From: Bacteroidales bacterium UBA5281
Lineage (GTDB): Bacteria; Bacteroidota; Bacteroidia; Bacteroidales; Lentimicrobiaceae
DNA: 42,351 bases
Assembly (NCBI GenBank): GCA_002410555.1
Contig: DHSR01000078.1
Location: 488 to 42,838, forward strand
Direction: 5' to 3'
A program made the translations under genes and the position numbers. The notes beneath the pieces were generated by a model. The model saw only the letters and a list, made by a program, of their open reading frames with translations, was not told the origin of the DNA and searched no databases. Position 1 is the first letter of the stretch. Each line of letters begins with the position of its first letter. Positions 16,602 to 24,590 of the stretch are shown one piece after another.

Positions 16602-17501
16602 ATGCTGAGATTTATACGTTTGGTATTTTTTCTTTGGTTAACCTTATCATTGGTCGCTTTTTTCGGTTGTAAAGAAGAGGAGGATTCCGCATTAATTCCT
16701 TCCTATCTTTCGATTGATGAAATTACACTTGATGTTAGTCCCGGGCAGGGTACTGCCGCTGAGCAGATTACCGATGTCTGGGTTTACGCCAACCAACAGT
16801 TTATCGGAGCCTTTGAGATGCCAGTTAAGGTTCCTTTACTTCTTGAAGGTGAAACCGATATCCGGTTAATGGCCGGCATCAAACTGAATGGTATTTCATC
16901 TACAAGGGCATATTATCCTTTTTTTAAGCCCATTTTGCAAAAAGTTAATCTTGTCCGGGATAGTGTATATGCTTTCGGTAAAGTTTCTGTTCAATACAGA
17001 GACAATTTAAAATTTGCCTGGATGGAGGATTTTGAAGGAGTTGCACCTACTTTTGATACCACATCAAAAAGTACTGTTGCCCTTCAGCGTACTTCCGATC
17101 CGGCATTATTATTTATGCATCCGGGCGAGCTGAATGAATATTCGGGTTATGTGTATTTACCTGCTGACTCCTCTGTTTTTGAAGCAATTTCTACAGAAAA
17201 ATATGAATTTCCCGAAACCGGCGTTGAGGTTTTTCTGGAAATGAATTACTCCAGTGATAATGAATGTGCTGTTGGTGTCAAATATCTGGCTCAGGGTTTG
17301 ATAGTACAACGGCCTCTACTTTATTTAAAACCAAGTCCGGAATGGAATAAGATTTATGTGAATTTAACGGTACCCAAATTCGATACACCCTCAGCTACTG
17401 ATTTCCAGATTTTTATTGGCGCAAAAACCGATCAGGGGGATGCGGATGGTTATTTGTTGATTGACAATTTAAAACTTATTCATATCAATCGTGCAAAATG
17501 A
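16602..17501 (+). CDS. Lipoprotein of unknown function
   Basis: A 299-residue predicted lipoprotein. The signal is MLRFIRLVFFLWL...AFFGC with the lipidated Cys at residue 23, followed by an acidic KEEED linker, consistent with surface export in Bacteroidota. The rest is beta-rich (DVWVYANQQFIGAFEMP, WMEDFEG) and ends with a jelly-roll-like segment (DGYLLIDNLKLIHI) reminiscent of carbohydrate-binding lectin folds. No family is recognised. Its stop overlaps the next gene's start (ATGA), so it is coupled to the sugar transferase and may act in the same envelope process. Confidence 0.75.
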   Translation: MLRFIRLVFFLWLTLSLVAFFGCKEEEDSALIPSYLSIDEITLDVSPGQGTAAEQITDVWVYANQQFIGAFEMPVKVPLLLEGETDIRLMAGIKLNGISSTRAYYPFFKPILQKVNLVRDSVYAFGKVSVQYRDNLKFAWMEDFEGVAPTFDTTSKSTVALQRTSDPALLFMHPGELNEYSGYVYLPADSSVFEAISTEKYEFPETGVEVFLEMNYSSDNECAVGVKYLAQGLIVQRPLLYLKPSPEWNKIYVNLTVPKFDTPSATDFQIFIGAKTDQGDADGYLLIDNLKLIHINRAK

Positions 17502-18916
17502 ATAGACGACTACAGGTTGCTAAATATGTTATTGGCGATTTTGTTTCTGCTGTGCTGGCCTGGGGACTATTTTTTGTTTTCCGTAAGTATTCTGTAGACC
17601 CTGCAGTATTTCAATATCCTGAAGTCATTTATAAGGATGCCAATCTTATTTATGGTTTAATATTTATTCCCATCTTCTGGCTGTGCCTGTATATCATTAT
17701 GGGTACCTACCGGCGCATCTATCGTAAGTCCAGGTTACGTGAACTGGGACAAACCCTTCTGGTAACTTTTATCGGAGTTATCATAATATTTTTTGCACTT
17801 ATCCTCGACGATACGATTGTCAGTTACCGGAATTACTACCAATCACTCCTGGTTCTTTTCGTACTGCAGTTCACCCCTACTTATTTGTTCCGGTTTATTC
17901 TTACTTCTATTACTGCCTACCGCATTCATCATAAAATAATAGGATTCAATACCATCATTGTAGGGAGTAATGGTAATGCTCTTCAAATATACAGAGATAT
18001 TGAAAATCAGGAAAAATCAAGTGGAAATCATTTTGTAGGTTTTGTAAATGCGGCCCCTTATAAGAACTACAAACTGGAAGAGTTTTTACCCCATCTGGGG
18101 CAGATTAGTGAGTTGAAACAGATCATAAAAGACTACAATGTGGAAGAGGTAATCGTAGCTACGGAACGTTCGGAAGTAAAAACCATTGAACAGATCATTA
18201 CTGAGGTAGAAGATACCAATGTGGTAATCAAAGTTATTCCCGATATGCAGGATTATTTGCTGGGAACCATAAAGTCAACATCCATATTTCATGCTCCTCT
18301 GCTTCAGATTTCTCCCGATCTGATGCCTGCCTGGCAGCAATCTTTAAAACGAATGATGGACATTACGGTCTCAGTGCTTGCTATGATTGTGCTTTTACCG
18401 GTATATCTGGCTGTGGCCATAGCAGTTAAAGCAACATCCAGAGGGCCTGTACTTTATTCCCAGCCACGGGTCGGAATACATGGCAAGCAGTTTAATATGA
18501 TCAAATTCAGATCTATGTATGTGGATGCAGAAAAAGAGGGCATTCCTCAGCTTTCCTCAAAGCATGATCCACGTATTACACGTGTAGGCAGGTTTCTTCG
18601 GAAAGTGCGTCTGGATGAAATTCCACAATTCTGGTCGGTGCTGATTGGAGACATGTCTTTAGTAGGACCCCGGCCTGAGCGTCAGTATTTTATAGATCAG
18701 ATCACCGCCAGGGCACCCCATTACAGACTGCTGCAAAAAGTAAAACCCGGTATCACCTCCTGGGGACAGGTAAAATATGGCTATGCCGAAAATGTTGAAG
18801 AAATGGTGGAACGACTGAAGTTCGATATCCTTTACATTGAAAATATGTCGCTCGCCATGGATTTTAAAATTCTAATCTATACCATGTTGATTGTTGCTCA
18901 GGGAAGAGGTAAATAA
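17498..18916 (+). CDS. Polyprenyl-phosphate sugar phosphotransferase (exopolysaccharide initiation)
   Basis: A 472-residue WbaP/WcaJ-type enzyme that starts glycan assembly by moving a sugar-1-phosphate onto undecaprenyl phosphate in the inner membrane. Four N-terminal membrane helices (about 10-140) and a CoA-binding-like domain (150-260; IIVGSNGNALQI) lead to the C-terminal sugar transferase domain: KRMMD (284-288) with a membrane hairpin, SRGPVLYSQPRVG, KFRSMYVDAE, LDEIPQFWSVLIGDMSLVG, PRPE and PGITSWGQVKYG. It is coupled to the upstream lipoprotein gene. No terminator is seen after it. Confidence 0.93.
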   Translation: MNRRLQVAKYVIGDFVSAVLAWGLFFVFRKYSVDPAVFQYPEVIYKDANLIYGLIFIPIFWLCLYIIMGTYRRIYRKSRLRELGQTLLVTFIGVIIIFFALILDDTIVSYRNYYQSLLVLFVLQFTPTYLFRFILTSITAYRIHHKIIGFNTIIVGSNGNALQIYRDIENQEKSSGNHFVGFVNAAPYKNYKLEEFLPHLGQISELKQIIKDYNVEEVIVATERSEVKTIEQIITEVEDTNVVIKVIPDMQDYLLGTIKSTSIFHAPLLQISPDLMPAWQQSLKRMMDITVSVLAMIVLLPVYLAVAIAVKATSRGPVLYSQPRVGIHGKQFNMIKFRSMYVDAEKEGIPQLSSKHDPRITRVGRFLRKVRLDEIPQFWSVLIGDMSLVGPRPERQYFIDQITARAPHYRLLQKVKPGITSWGQVKYGYAENVEEMVERLKFDILYIENMSLAMDFKILIYTMLIVAQGRGK

Positions 18917-19164
18917 ACAACTTCCTCAGCACCTGCCTGTCAGAAACATGTTCCTTTTACTATTTGACTGTTTTGGATCAATATGCCAGAATACGATTTT
19001 GAGTTTGAGCCTGATTCTCATCAGAAAACTATAAAATTAAACTTTTTCCTTATTTTATGGATTATGAACCGTTCAAATACAAATGCAGTCAGAAAAAGAG
19101 CCAAAATATTGAGTAATATAAAATGAAAATTTCAGCAATACAGGAAGTTGCGGTAAACTTTTTT

Positions 19165-19653
19165 TCACCATCCCCTTACCATCAGTACGCCTAAAAATGC
19201 TGCCAATACAGCCAATAAAAAGCCAATCCGTCCCATCATGCGTGAGATATTTCTTAATTTTTGAGTAGAAGCATGTTCCGGATTCAACTTCCAGGCTTTA
19301 ATAGCCAGATTTCCAAGGTAATAGTCATGAAAGACGCTGATAAGCACAATGCCAATGAAAACAAGAATTTTTAAGCCGGCTACTTTACCAAAAAATGAGC
19401 CTGTAAAATAGGCCCAGGTCCACTGAACGCCTCTTATTTCAAGCTGATAAATACCGGTTATAAGCAACAAAGCGAGCACAACCGACCCGGCCGGCCTGAA
19501 CTTGAGGGAGACACTGGCAATGAGGTCTATTTTGTCCGGGTGGTTTTTAATGCCTGGAATAAAGGCCAGAATCAGAAAAATCATCCCACCCAACCATATA
19601 CATGCTGCAATGATGTGGATAAAAGTAGAGATTACATAAAGATGGTGACTCAT
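19165..19653 (-). CDS. Four-helix membrane protein, CopD-like
   Basis: A 162-residue integral membrane protein with four predicted helices. HIIAACIWLGGMIFLI with His in the first helix, HDYYLGNLA in a loop and the final SRMMGRIGFLLAVLAAFLGVLMVRGW resemble the CopD-type domain and related haem or copper membrane proteins. The role is not certain; it could be a cytochrome-like or copper-resistance protein. It is preceded by about 180 bases without a gene and is probably monocistronic. Confidence 0.6.
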   Translation of the reverse strand: MSHHLYVISTFIHIIAACIWLGGMIFLILAFIPGIKNHPDKIDLIASVSLKFRPAGSVVLALLLITGIYQLEIRGVQWTWAYFTGSFFGKVAGLKILVFIGIVLISVFHDYYLGNLAIKAWKLNPEHASTQKLRNISRMMGRIGFLLAVLAAFLGVLMVRGW

Positions 19654-19833
19654 TCTTTTCTTTGCGGTTTATACTACTTATCTGAATAGCGGAATATGCA
19701 ATGTTAACCTTCTTCATCCATGGATGCTGTCTCTGTGTCTGCGATCTTAAACTAATGCAGTCTCCATGCGAAGAATGAGAGCGTAAAGATGTAAAAATTG
19801 CACCTGTAATTGGAATTAAAACTGCTTGTGTAC

Positions 19834-20394
19834 TCAGTTTGTCATTCTTTTTTTGGCTTCTATACACCACAGCAGTTCGTTGATGAAGAGGGCTGCCCTT
19901 TTATCCATTGCTGCTTTATTGGCAGGATTCCCATCATCATCAAATGCCTCTATAACATTGGGAACCGGGAACATGGCCGGGACCGTCCAGGCCCTTATTT
20001 TCCACAAGGAAAACTGTAGCGAAGTGATGACCTGTGTCCCTCCGAAAATTCCATCCGAAACGGTGGATATGGCCACAGGCTTGCGCTGCCATTCGGCGTA
20101 CAACAGGTCAATCACATTTTTCAGGCTGGCAGGATAACCTCCGTTGTATTCGGGCGTAACGATAATCACACCGTCCGCGGCTTTTATTTTTTCCGAGAAT
20201 TCGCGTGCTTTTTCTGAAGGCGATTCCTGAAACTTCAGACGCTCATCGAACAGCGGAAAGTTGTATTCGTTTAAATCAAGGATATGCGCCCCGGCAAGAT
20301 TATTCACCTCCAGATAATTCATAAAATACAAGGCAACCTTATGGCTGTTCCTTCCGGCTCTGACGCTCGCGGAAATAATTTCAATGTGTGGCAT
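19834..20394 (-). CDS. NADPH-dependent FMN reductase family protein
   Basis: A 186-residue flavodoxin-fold oxidoreductase (NADPH-dependent FMN or quinone/azo reductase type). ISASVRAGRNSHKVA near the N-terminus binds FMN phosphate; IIVTPEYNGGYPASLKNVIDLL is the family hallmark. It lies 18 bases after the OsmC-family gene on the same strand, so the two form an oxidative-stress operon driven by the promoter before osmC. Confidence 0.9.
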   Translation of the reverse strand: MPHIEIISASVRAGRNSHKVALYFMNYLEVNNLAGAHILDLNEYNFPLFDERLKFQESPSEKAREFSEKIKAADGVIIVTPEYNGGYPASLKNVIDLLYAEWQRKPVAISTVSDGIFGGTQVITSLQFSLWKIRAWTVPAMFPVPNVIEAFDDDGNPANKAAMDKRAALFINELLWCIEAKKRMTN

Positions 20395-20412
20395 TAACTA
20401 ATTTCTATGAAT

Positions 20413-20841
20413 TTACCCGATTAATTGTGCGGTGGCTGAAATTTTAGCGCTACCTCCGGCATATAGACGTGAAACCGGGCATTTTTCTTTGGTTGTGGCT
20501 GCGAGTTTCTGCAGTTTGGCATCCTCCAACCCCTGGCATTTTACCTTGCACTCCAGCTTTATTTCGGTAATGTGCGGGCCTGAGTCATCCTTATCAATAG
20601 TAACAGATGCTTTGGTATCAATGCTTTCCGGATTTAGCCCTTCCTCTGTGAGCAACAAGGACAAATACATGGAATAGCATCCGGCATGAGCTGCACCTAT
20701 CAGCTCTTCGGGGTTGGTGCCTCCACTGTTTTCAAATCTGGATGCAAAGGTGTAAGTTCCTTCGAAACCAGTAAATTTCATGGTTCCTTTACCTTCTTTT
20801 ATGGTTCCTTTCCATTGTGCATGGGCATTTGATGTTGACAT
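20413..20841 (-). CDS. OsmC/Ohr family hydroperoxide reductase
   Basis: A 142-residue peroxidase that reduces organic hydroperoxides with a Cys pair. The two redox Cys stand in GAAHAGCYSM (about residue 55) and TKEKCPVSRLYAG (about 120). NPEELIGAAHAGC and the final AKISATAQL identify the OsmC subgroup rather than Ohr. It is the first gene of an operon with an FMN reductase. Confidence 0.9.
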   Translation of the reverse strand: MSTSNAHAQWKGTIKEGKGTMKFTGFEGTYTFASRFENSGGTNPEELIGAAHAGCYSMYLSLLLTEEGLNPESIDTKASVTIDKDDSGPHITEIKLECKVKCQGLEDAKLQKLAATTKEKCPVSRLYAGGSAKISATAQLIG

Positions 20842-20867
20842 GTCAGATGATTTTTAGATGAATAAAA

Positions 20868-20875
20868 CAAAAATA
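20868..20875 (-). promoter_or_regulatory. -7 promoter box of the osmC operon
   Basis: The minus strand reads TATTTTTG, an exact TAnnTTTG match about 27 bases before the ATG at 20841. Confidence 0.5.
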
Positions 20876-21078
20876 CAATTTCATTTAAAATACTAACAAT
20901 GGCGCAATCAGAATGTTTGGATAAGGATTCGGAGAAAGATGATTTTGTATAAAGTCAGCGAGCTTAAATAAATTTGAGGCGAACAACGTCAGTGAACAGA
21001 ACCGGGCAAGGACTGTGTGGCAGCCTGCACACGGGAGCAGCAATAGCTTCTGACCTGGTGATAAAAAAGATTTTTTTG

Positions 21079-21933
21079 CTAAGCTTCTTTGTATATATGT
21101 TCTTTTAAAATAATGGCACCTTCTTTTACTCCAAGATGATGTGCAATGATGCTGCATTTTGCTTTAAGCAGAAAGAAGACCTGCCTGTTGCACCCGGATA
21201 ATCCTTCAAAATTACCCTGCCCTTTACTGATGACAAGATCGGCAGTATCAAAAAGCTCACCAAATGCAGGTGAGCTTTCTTCGGGAATCACACCTGGTGA
21301 TTTGCATCCTGAATCAACAATAGTTGCTACCTGGTCAATGCCTGAGGCCACGGCATCTTGCCAGGTAACATCGTTGATGATGGGGATGGCACGAACCGCA
21401 TATTTTACCGGTTTCTTTAAAGCTTTGATTAATATTTTGTCGAAAACGGATTCTCCAACATTGTCGCCAATATAGAGAACGTTCTTGCTTTGGTCCAATT
21501 GCTTTTTGAAAGCCGGATAGTCAAAAATGCCAAAATCCTGGCTAAGTATGGTTTTTACATCGGTTACAATGTCAAATGCCTTATTTACGCCCAAATCAAT
21601 GATATTTCCGGCAATGGCTATTTTTATAGCCGTAAGAAGCTTGTCGTCGGCATTAGCCACAATTCGCTCCAATTCAGGGTAGATAGCTTTCGTCTCTCTG
21701 ATGTGTTGCTGCTTGATCTCTTTATATGGGTCCTTAACTCCGGTAATTTCACTTACAATATGATAGACCTTCGCACCTGTTGCCGCAGGGATCGTTTCCA
21801 TTGAGATGGTTTTTATCAGTGCTCCTGTTTTTTCCAGAATTAGCTTTAGTTTTGCTTCATCCGAAGTGGCCATTCGCCCTGCGCGCAATGCCTGTTGCAT
21901 TACACAGGGAATACAATCAAGATAGGTTCTCAT
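21079..21933 (-). CDS. DUF89 / ARMT1-like damage-control phosphatase
   Basis: A 284-residue metal-dependent phosphatase of the DUF89 family, whose members hydrolyse damaged or excess phosphometabolites. The start MRTYLDCIPC has the CxxC (C7, C10) of the microbial subgroup. AGNIIDLG (108-115), YIGDNVGESVFDK (154-166; Asp and Asn metal ligands) and ISKGQGNFEGL complete the site. The substrate is unknown. It stands alone, with the amidohydrolase gene 83 bases beyond its start. Confidence 0.88.
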   Translation of the reverse strand: MRTYLDCIPCVMQQALRAGRMATSDEAKLKLILEKTGALIKTISMETIPAATGAKVYHIVSEITGVKDPYKEIKQQHIRETKAIYPELERIVANADDKLLTAIKIAIAGNIIDLGVNKAFDIVTDVKTILSQDFGIFDYPAFKKQLDQSKNVLYIGDNVGESVFDKILIKALKKPVKYAVRAIPIINDVTWQDAVASGIDQVATIVDSGCKSPGVIPEESSPAFGELFDTADLVISKGQGNFEGLSGCNRQVFFLLKAKCSIIAHHLGVKEGAIILKEHIYKEA

Positions 21934-22016
21934 TATTATTTTTACAAAAAATAAAAGCCTTAAGCTAATTCAATATTCACGAATTACTTAATTTTATGTA
22001 TCTAAAATCATTCTTA

Positions 22017-22829
22017 TCATCCCAGTTTTGAAACATCAATTTTAAAAAGTTTTGCCGCATTTTTCCAAAGAATAAGTTCTTTTTTATCCTCAGGCAAATC
22101 CAGTTGTTTCATAAAGTTGAGATATGATTTCATGGTAGAAATGGGCCAGTCGGTGCCATACAGCAGATATTCGGGTTCGCCGGCATAAAGAATCATCTCT
22201 TCAAGCTGACTTTTCATATATTTTTCAAATTGTTCGGTAAAGTCGCCCAGTACCAGTCCGGAAAAATCGGCATAAACATGTTTGTTTTTGTAAACCACTT
22301 CCATGCAATCCTTTATCCAGGGGTTACCTACATGGCAGATTACAATCTTTAGTTCGGGGTTGTCCACCGCAACTTCATCTATATGTATGGGATGTGAAAA
22401 TCGAATTCTTCCCTTGGGTGAATAAGTGTCGCCGGAATGAAACATTACCGGAACATCATATTCCATTGCCAGGTCGTAAACCACCTGAAGCCGGTTGTCG
22501 TATGGATAAAAAGGTTCATATCCAGGGTACAGCTTTAAGCCCTTAATCAGGCCATCTTCAAGGTAATCGCTCAGTTCACGCAAATCCCTTTCTTTGTAAT
22601 TCAGAAAACTGATCCCTGCAACCACTCCTAAATTGTCCCGGTTGCTAACGGCCTCCACTACTTTCTTAATACCCGGCCTGTGCTCGTTTACGATATAGGA
22701 AGTAAGTATCAGAGAATAATCCACTTTATTCTCGGCCATGGTTGATGTAAGTTTATCCAGACATGCCTCCAGTGATACCACCTTGTCTTCATGGTAGTTA
22801 TTGATGTGTGTATGTGCGTCAATAATCAT
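22017..22829 (-). CDS. Amidohydrolase-family TIM-barrel metalloenzyme
   Basis: A 270-residue amidohydrolase-2 type (ACMSD-like) enzyme. MIIDAHTHINNY gives the metal-binding HxH; later sites are VPVMFHSGDT, IVICHVGNPW and LLYGTDWPIST with the conserved Asp. The ATG at 22829 directly precedes IIDAHTH; a longer frame from 22892 adds an unrelated hydrophobic segment. Hydrolase or decarboxylase activity is expected, substrate unknown. It follows the same strand as DUF89. Confidence 0.85.
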   Translation of the reverse strand: MIIDAHTHINNYHEDKVVSLEACLDKLTSTMAENKVDYSLILTSYIVNEHRPGIKKVVEAVSNRDNLGVVAGISFLNYKERDLRELSDYLEDGLIKGLKLYPGYEPFYPYDNRLQVVYDLAMEYDVPVMFHSGDTYSPKGRIRFSHPIHIDEVAVDNPELKIVICHVGNPWIKDCMEVVYKNKHVYADFSGLVLGDFTEQFEKYMKSQLEEMILYAGEPEYLLYGTDWPISTMKSYLNFMKQLDLPEDKKELILWKNAAKLFKIDVSKLG

Positions 22830-23122
22830 TTTGCTGATGATTTGATGAATAATAAACAGGGATTGGAAAATGTTAAACATTTTCTCCTGCAATATATGAA
22901 ATTAACCAGTTTGGTTGATTGTTATAACAACCGATTTACCATGATGTTGGAAAAATGAATAAAAACCCTAAGACTGCAATGGTTTCAATTCGCTTTCGCA
23001 AGTTTATTTTAGCCATTTTGGGTTGTTTTGAGCTCAATATATCCGGAGAAGTTGCCTCACTCTCAATCGTTTTATGGTTAGCAGGATTTAAATGCAAGGG
23101 GTACAATAAATTCTTACCCCAT
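22830..23122. other. Intergenic stretch without a convincing gene
   Basis: 293 bases of A+T-rich DNA. A 72-codon plus-strand frame (22955-23173) overlaps the rubredoxin gene's 3' end and has no recognisable sequence, so it is not called. A 12-base palindrome TTGTTATAACAA (22919-22930) is present. Confidence 0.5.
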
Positions 23123-23719
23123 CTATGTCTCTTTTTTCTTTCGTTCCCAAAAAAAGAAAATTTTACCGGGTAAAATAACGTTTAACAATTTCTTTCCCAA
23201 TAAACCCAATGTTACCGCGCAGGCCAGACAACTCAGGGTGAGAAGAAGAATGATTGGTGAATTTCTTGGAGTCAATCCATTTTTGATTACGATTATGGAG
23301 GCAATGCCGGCCAGAATAGTGATCATTGCACTTAAAATCAGTTTTTTGATCAGCAGCGGTGTTTTAAATGTTTTAAACCGGGTATAACCGTCTATCATTC
23401 CTGAAACCAGGGCAAGCAACATGGTTAGTGGTAAGGTAATGATCATCACTTTATTTACGATCGTCAATTCTTCGGCATAGTAACCCGGAAAAAGGGCGAT
23501 GAACAAAAATATTAGCGGAATGGCACCCACAAAGGCCTGCGAAAAGTGAATGGCAATAGGGTGGAGATCGAGATTTAATATACTCAACCTGTTTTTGGAA
23601 ACTTTTTCCCGGTAAGGCTCAAATACTTTCCGGGGCATACCACATGCAGGACAAACATCTCCCAATTTATCTGCTTCCATTACATAGCCACAGGGGCGAC
23701 ATCTTACCAGTTCAGCCAT
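23123..23719 (-). CDS. Rubredoxin-like domain fused to DUF2231-like membrane domain
   Basis: With the ATG at 23719 the protein has 198 residues. The N-terminus is a rubredoxin-type iron site: CRPCGYVME then GDVCPACGMPRKVFEPY, four Cys arranged CxxC...CxxC. A short linker leads to LNLDLHPIAIHFSQAFVG, the start of a DUF2231-type membrane domain with four helices and a His-rich first helix that could bind haem. A longer frame to 23770 begins MTSPVQCLGIHPKN and is less likely. The fusion suggests electron transfer between a soluble partner and a membrane haem or quinone; this is inference. Confidence 0.8.
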   Translation of the reverse strand: MAELVRCRPCGYVMEADKLGDVCPACGMPRKVFEPYREKVSKNRLSILNLDLHPIAIHFSQAFVGAIPLIFLFIALFPGYYAEELTIVNKVMIITLPLTMLLALVSGMIDGYTRFKTFKTPLLIKKLILSAMITILAGIASIIVIKNGLTPRNSPIILLLTLSCLACAVTLGLLGKKLLNVILPGKIFFFWERKKKET

Positions 23720-24037
23720 AGTTATTTTGTTTTTGGGATGAATTCCTAAACATTGTACAGGTGAAGTCATTTCAATCTTACCTGTAATCCGGTAAATATC
23801 CGGAAGTCAGGTCCTTTTGAATAATCTCGTAACTTTATGATAGAAACTGTCGTTAAAGGTAAGAAAATTATTTTTATTCAGATGTTTACTCATATTTATT
23901 TTGGCAATCAAACAAAAGTATTTCCTGATTTGAATTGATTGGTATAGGTGTTAATATCACATGGATATATGTTTATGAAAATAGATGAAGACAGCGCATA
24001 ATTTTTTATCTTTGCAAGCGAAAAAAAACAAAAGAAA
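23720..24037. other. Divergent intergenic region
   Basis: 318 A+T-rich bases between the rubredoxin-fusion gene and the rhodanese-like gene. The only element I can support is the promoter box at 24007-24014. No small gene or RNA signal was recognised. Confidence 0.6.
24007..24014 (+). promoter_or_regulatory. -7 promoter box of the rhodanese-like gene
   Basis: TATCTTTG matches TAnnTTTG exactly and lies 24 bases before the ATG at 24038. Confidence 0.6.
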
Positions 24038-24484
24038 ATGTCAGAAATAACGAGAATTCAGGCCCTTGAAGCTTATAACAAAATCAATGAAGGCGCTTCA
24101 TTTATTGAAATTTCCGATGAATACGGACAAACGCTGGTAGCCTATGATGTAAAGGACTCCAGCCGGGTAACACTGCTGCAGTTGCTCGAAAAATTGCAGT
24201 GGATGGACAAATCGCCACATTATATTATTGGTGGTTATAATGATGAAGATGGTTTTAAAGCCGCCAATTTATTATTTCACCAGGGTTTTGAACACGTCGC
24301 CTACATTGGTGGTGGCATTCAATCCTGGTTTCTTGAAGGATTGCCAGTACAGTATGTGGAAAATAGCGGCTGGTGCAGTGATGGTAGCTGTGGTTCAGGA
24401 AGTTGTGGATCAGGCGGGTGCGATACCGGCATGGAGGAAGAAGATGATTTTTCCGGCGGTTGCGGCTGTTCATGCGGACATTAA
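24038..24484 (+). CDS. Rhodanese-fold protein with Cys-rich tail
   Basis: A 148-residue cytosolic protein. Residues 1-108 fit a rhodanese-like domain (FIEISDEYGQTLVAYD, AANLLFHQGFEHVAYIGGGIQSW, EGLPV), but where the catalytic Cys loop should be the sequence is HYIIGGYNDEDG: no Cys, so sulfur transfer by the normal mechanism is unlikely. The tail has seven Cys in two clusters: C113, C118, C123, C128 at exactly five-residue steps, and C142, C144, C146 (CGCSCGH). Metal binding (zinc, copper or an iron-sulfur cluster) is inferred. It is monocistronic, with its own promoter and a strong terminator. Confidence 0.8.
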   Translation: MSEITRIQALEAYNKINEGASFIEISDEYGQTLVAYDVKDSSRVTLLQLLEKLQWMDKSPHYIIGGYNDEDGFKAANLLFHQGFEHVAYIGGGIQSWFLEGLPVQYVENSGWCSDGSCGSGSCGSGGCDTGMEEEDDFSGGCGCSCGH

Positions 24485-24533
24485 ACATCAGCGATTATCC
24501 GTCCGCCGCATCCATAATGCGCGAATAAATAAT

Positions 24534-24574
24534 AATAAATCAGGCCGATATTGCAAAATACGGCCTGATTTATT
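24534..24574. terminator. Bidirectional intrinsic terminator
   Basis: AATAAATCAGGCCG and CGGCCTGATTTATT form a perfect 14-pair stem around a 13-base loop. It lies between the convergent rhodanese-like and DPP III-type genes, and the A/T ends give a U-tract in both directions. Confidence 0.85.
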
Positions 24575-24590
24575 AAAGGTATGCCTTCTT

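Noticed and set aside
18983..19126. A 47-codon plus-strand frame after the sugar transferase gene (starts MPEYDFEFEPD).
   Set aside because: It has no recognisable features and no promoter box, and its A+T-rich 3' half reads like non-coding sequence.
22955..23173. A 72-codon plus-strand frame.
   Set aside because: It overlaps the end of the rubredoxin-fusion gene and its sequence resembles no protein.
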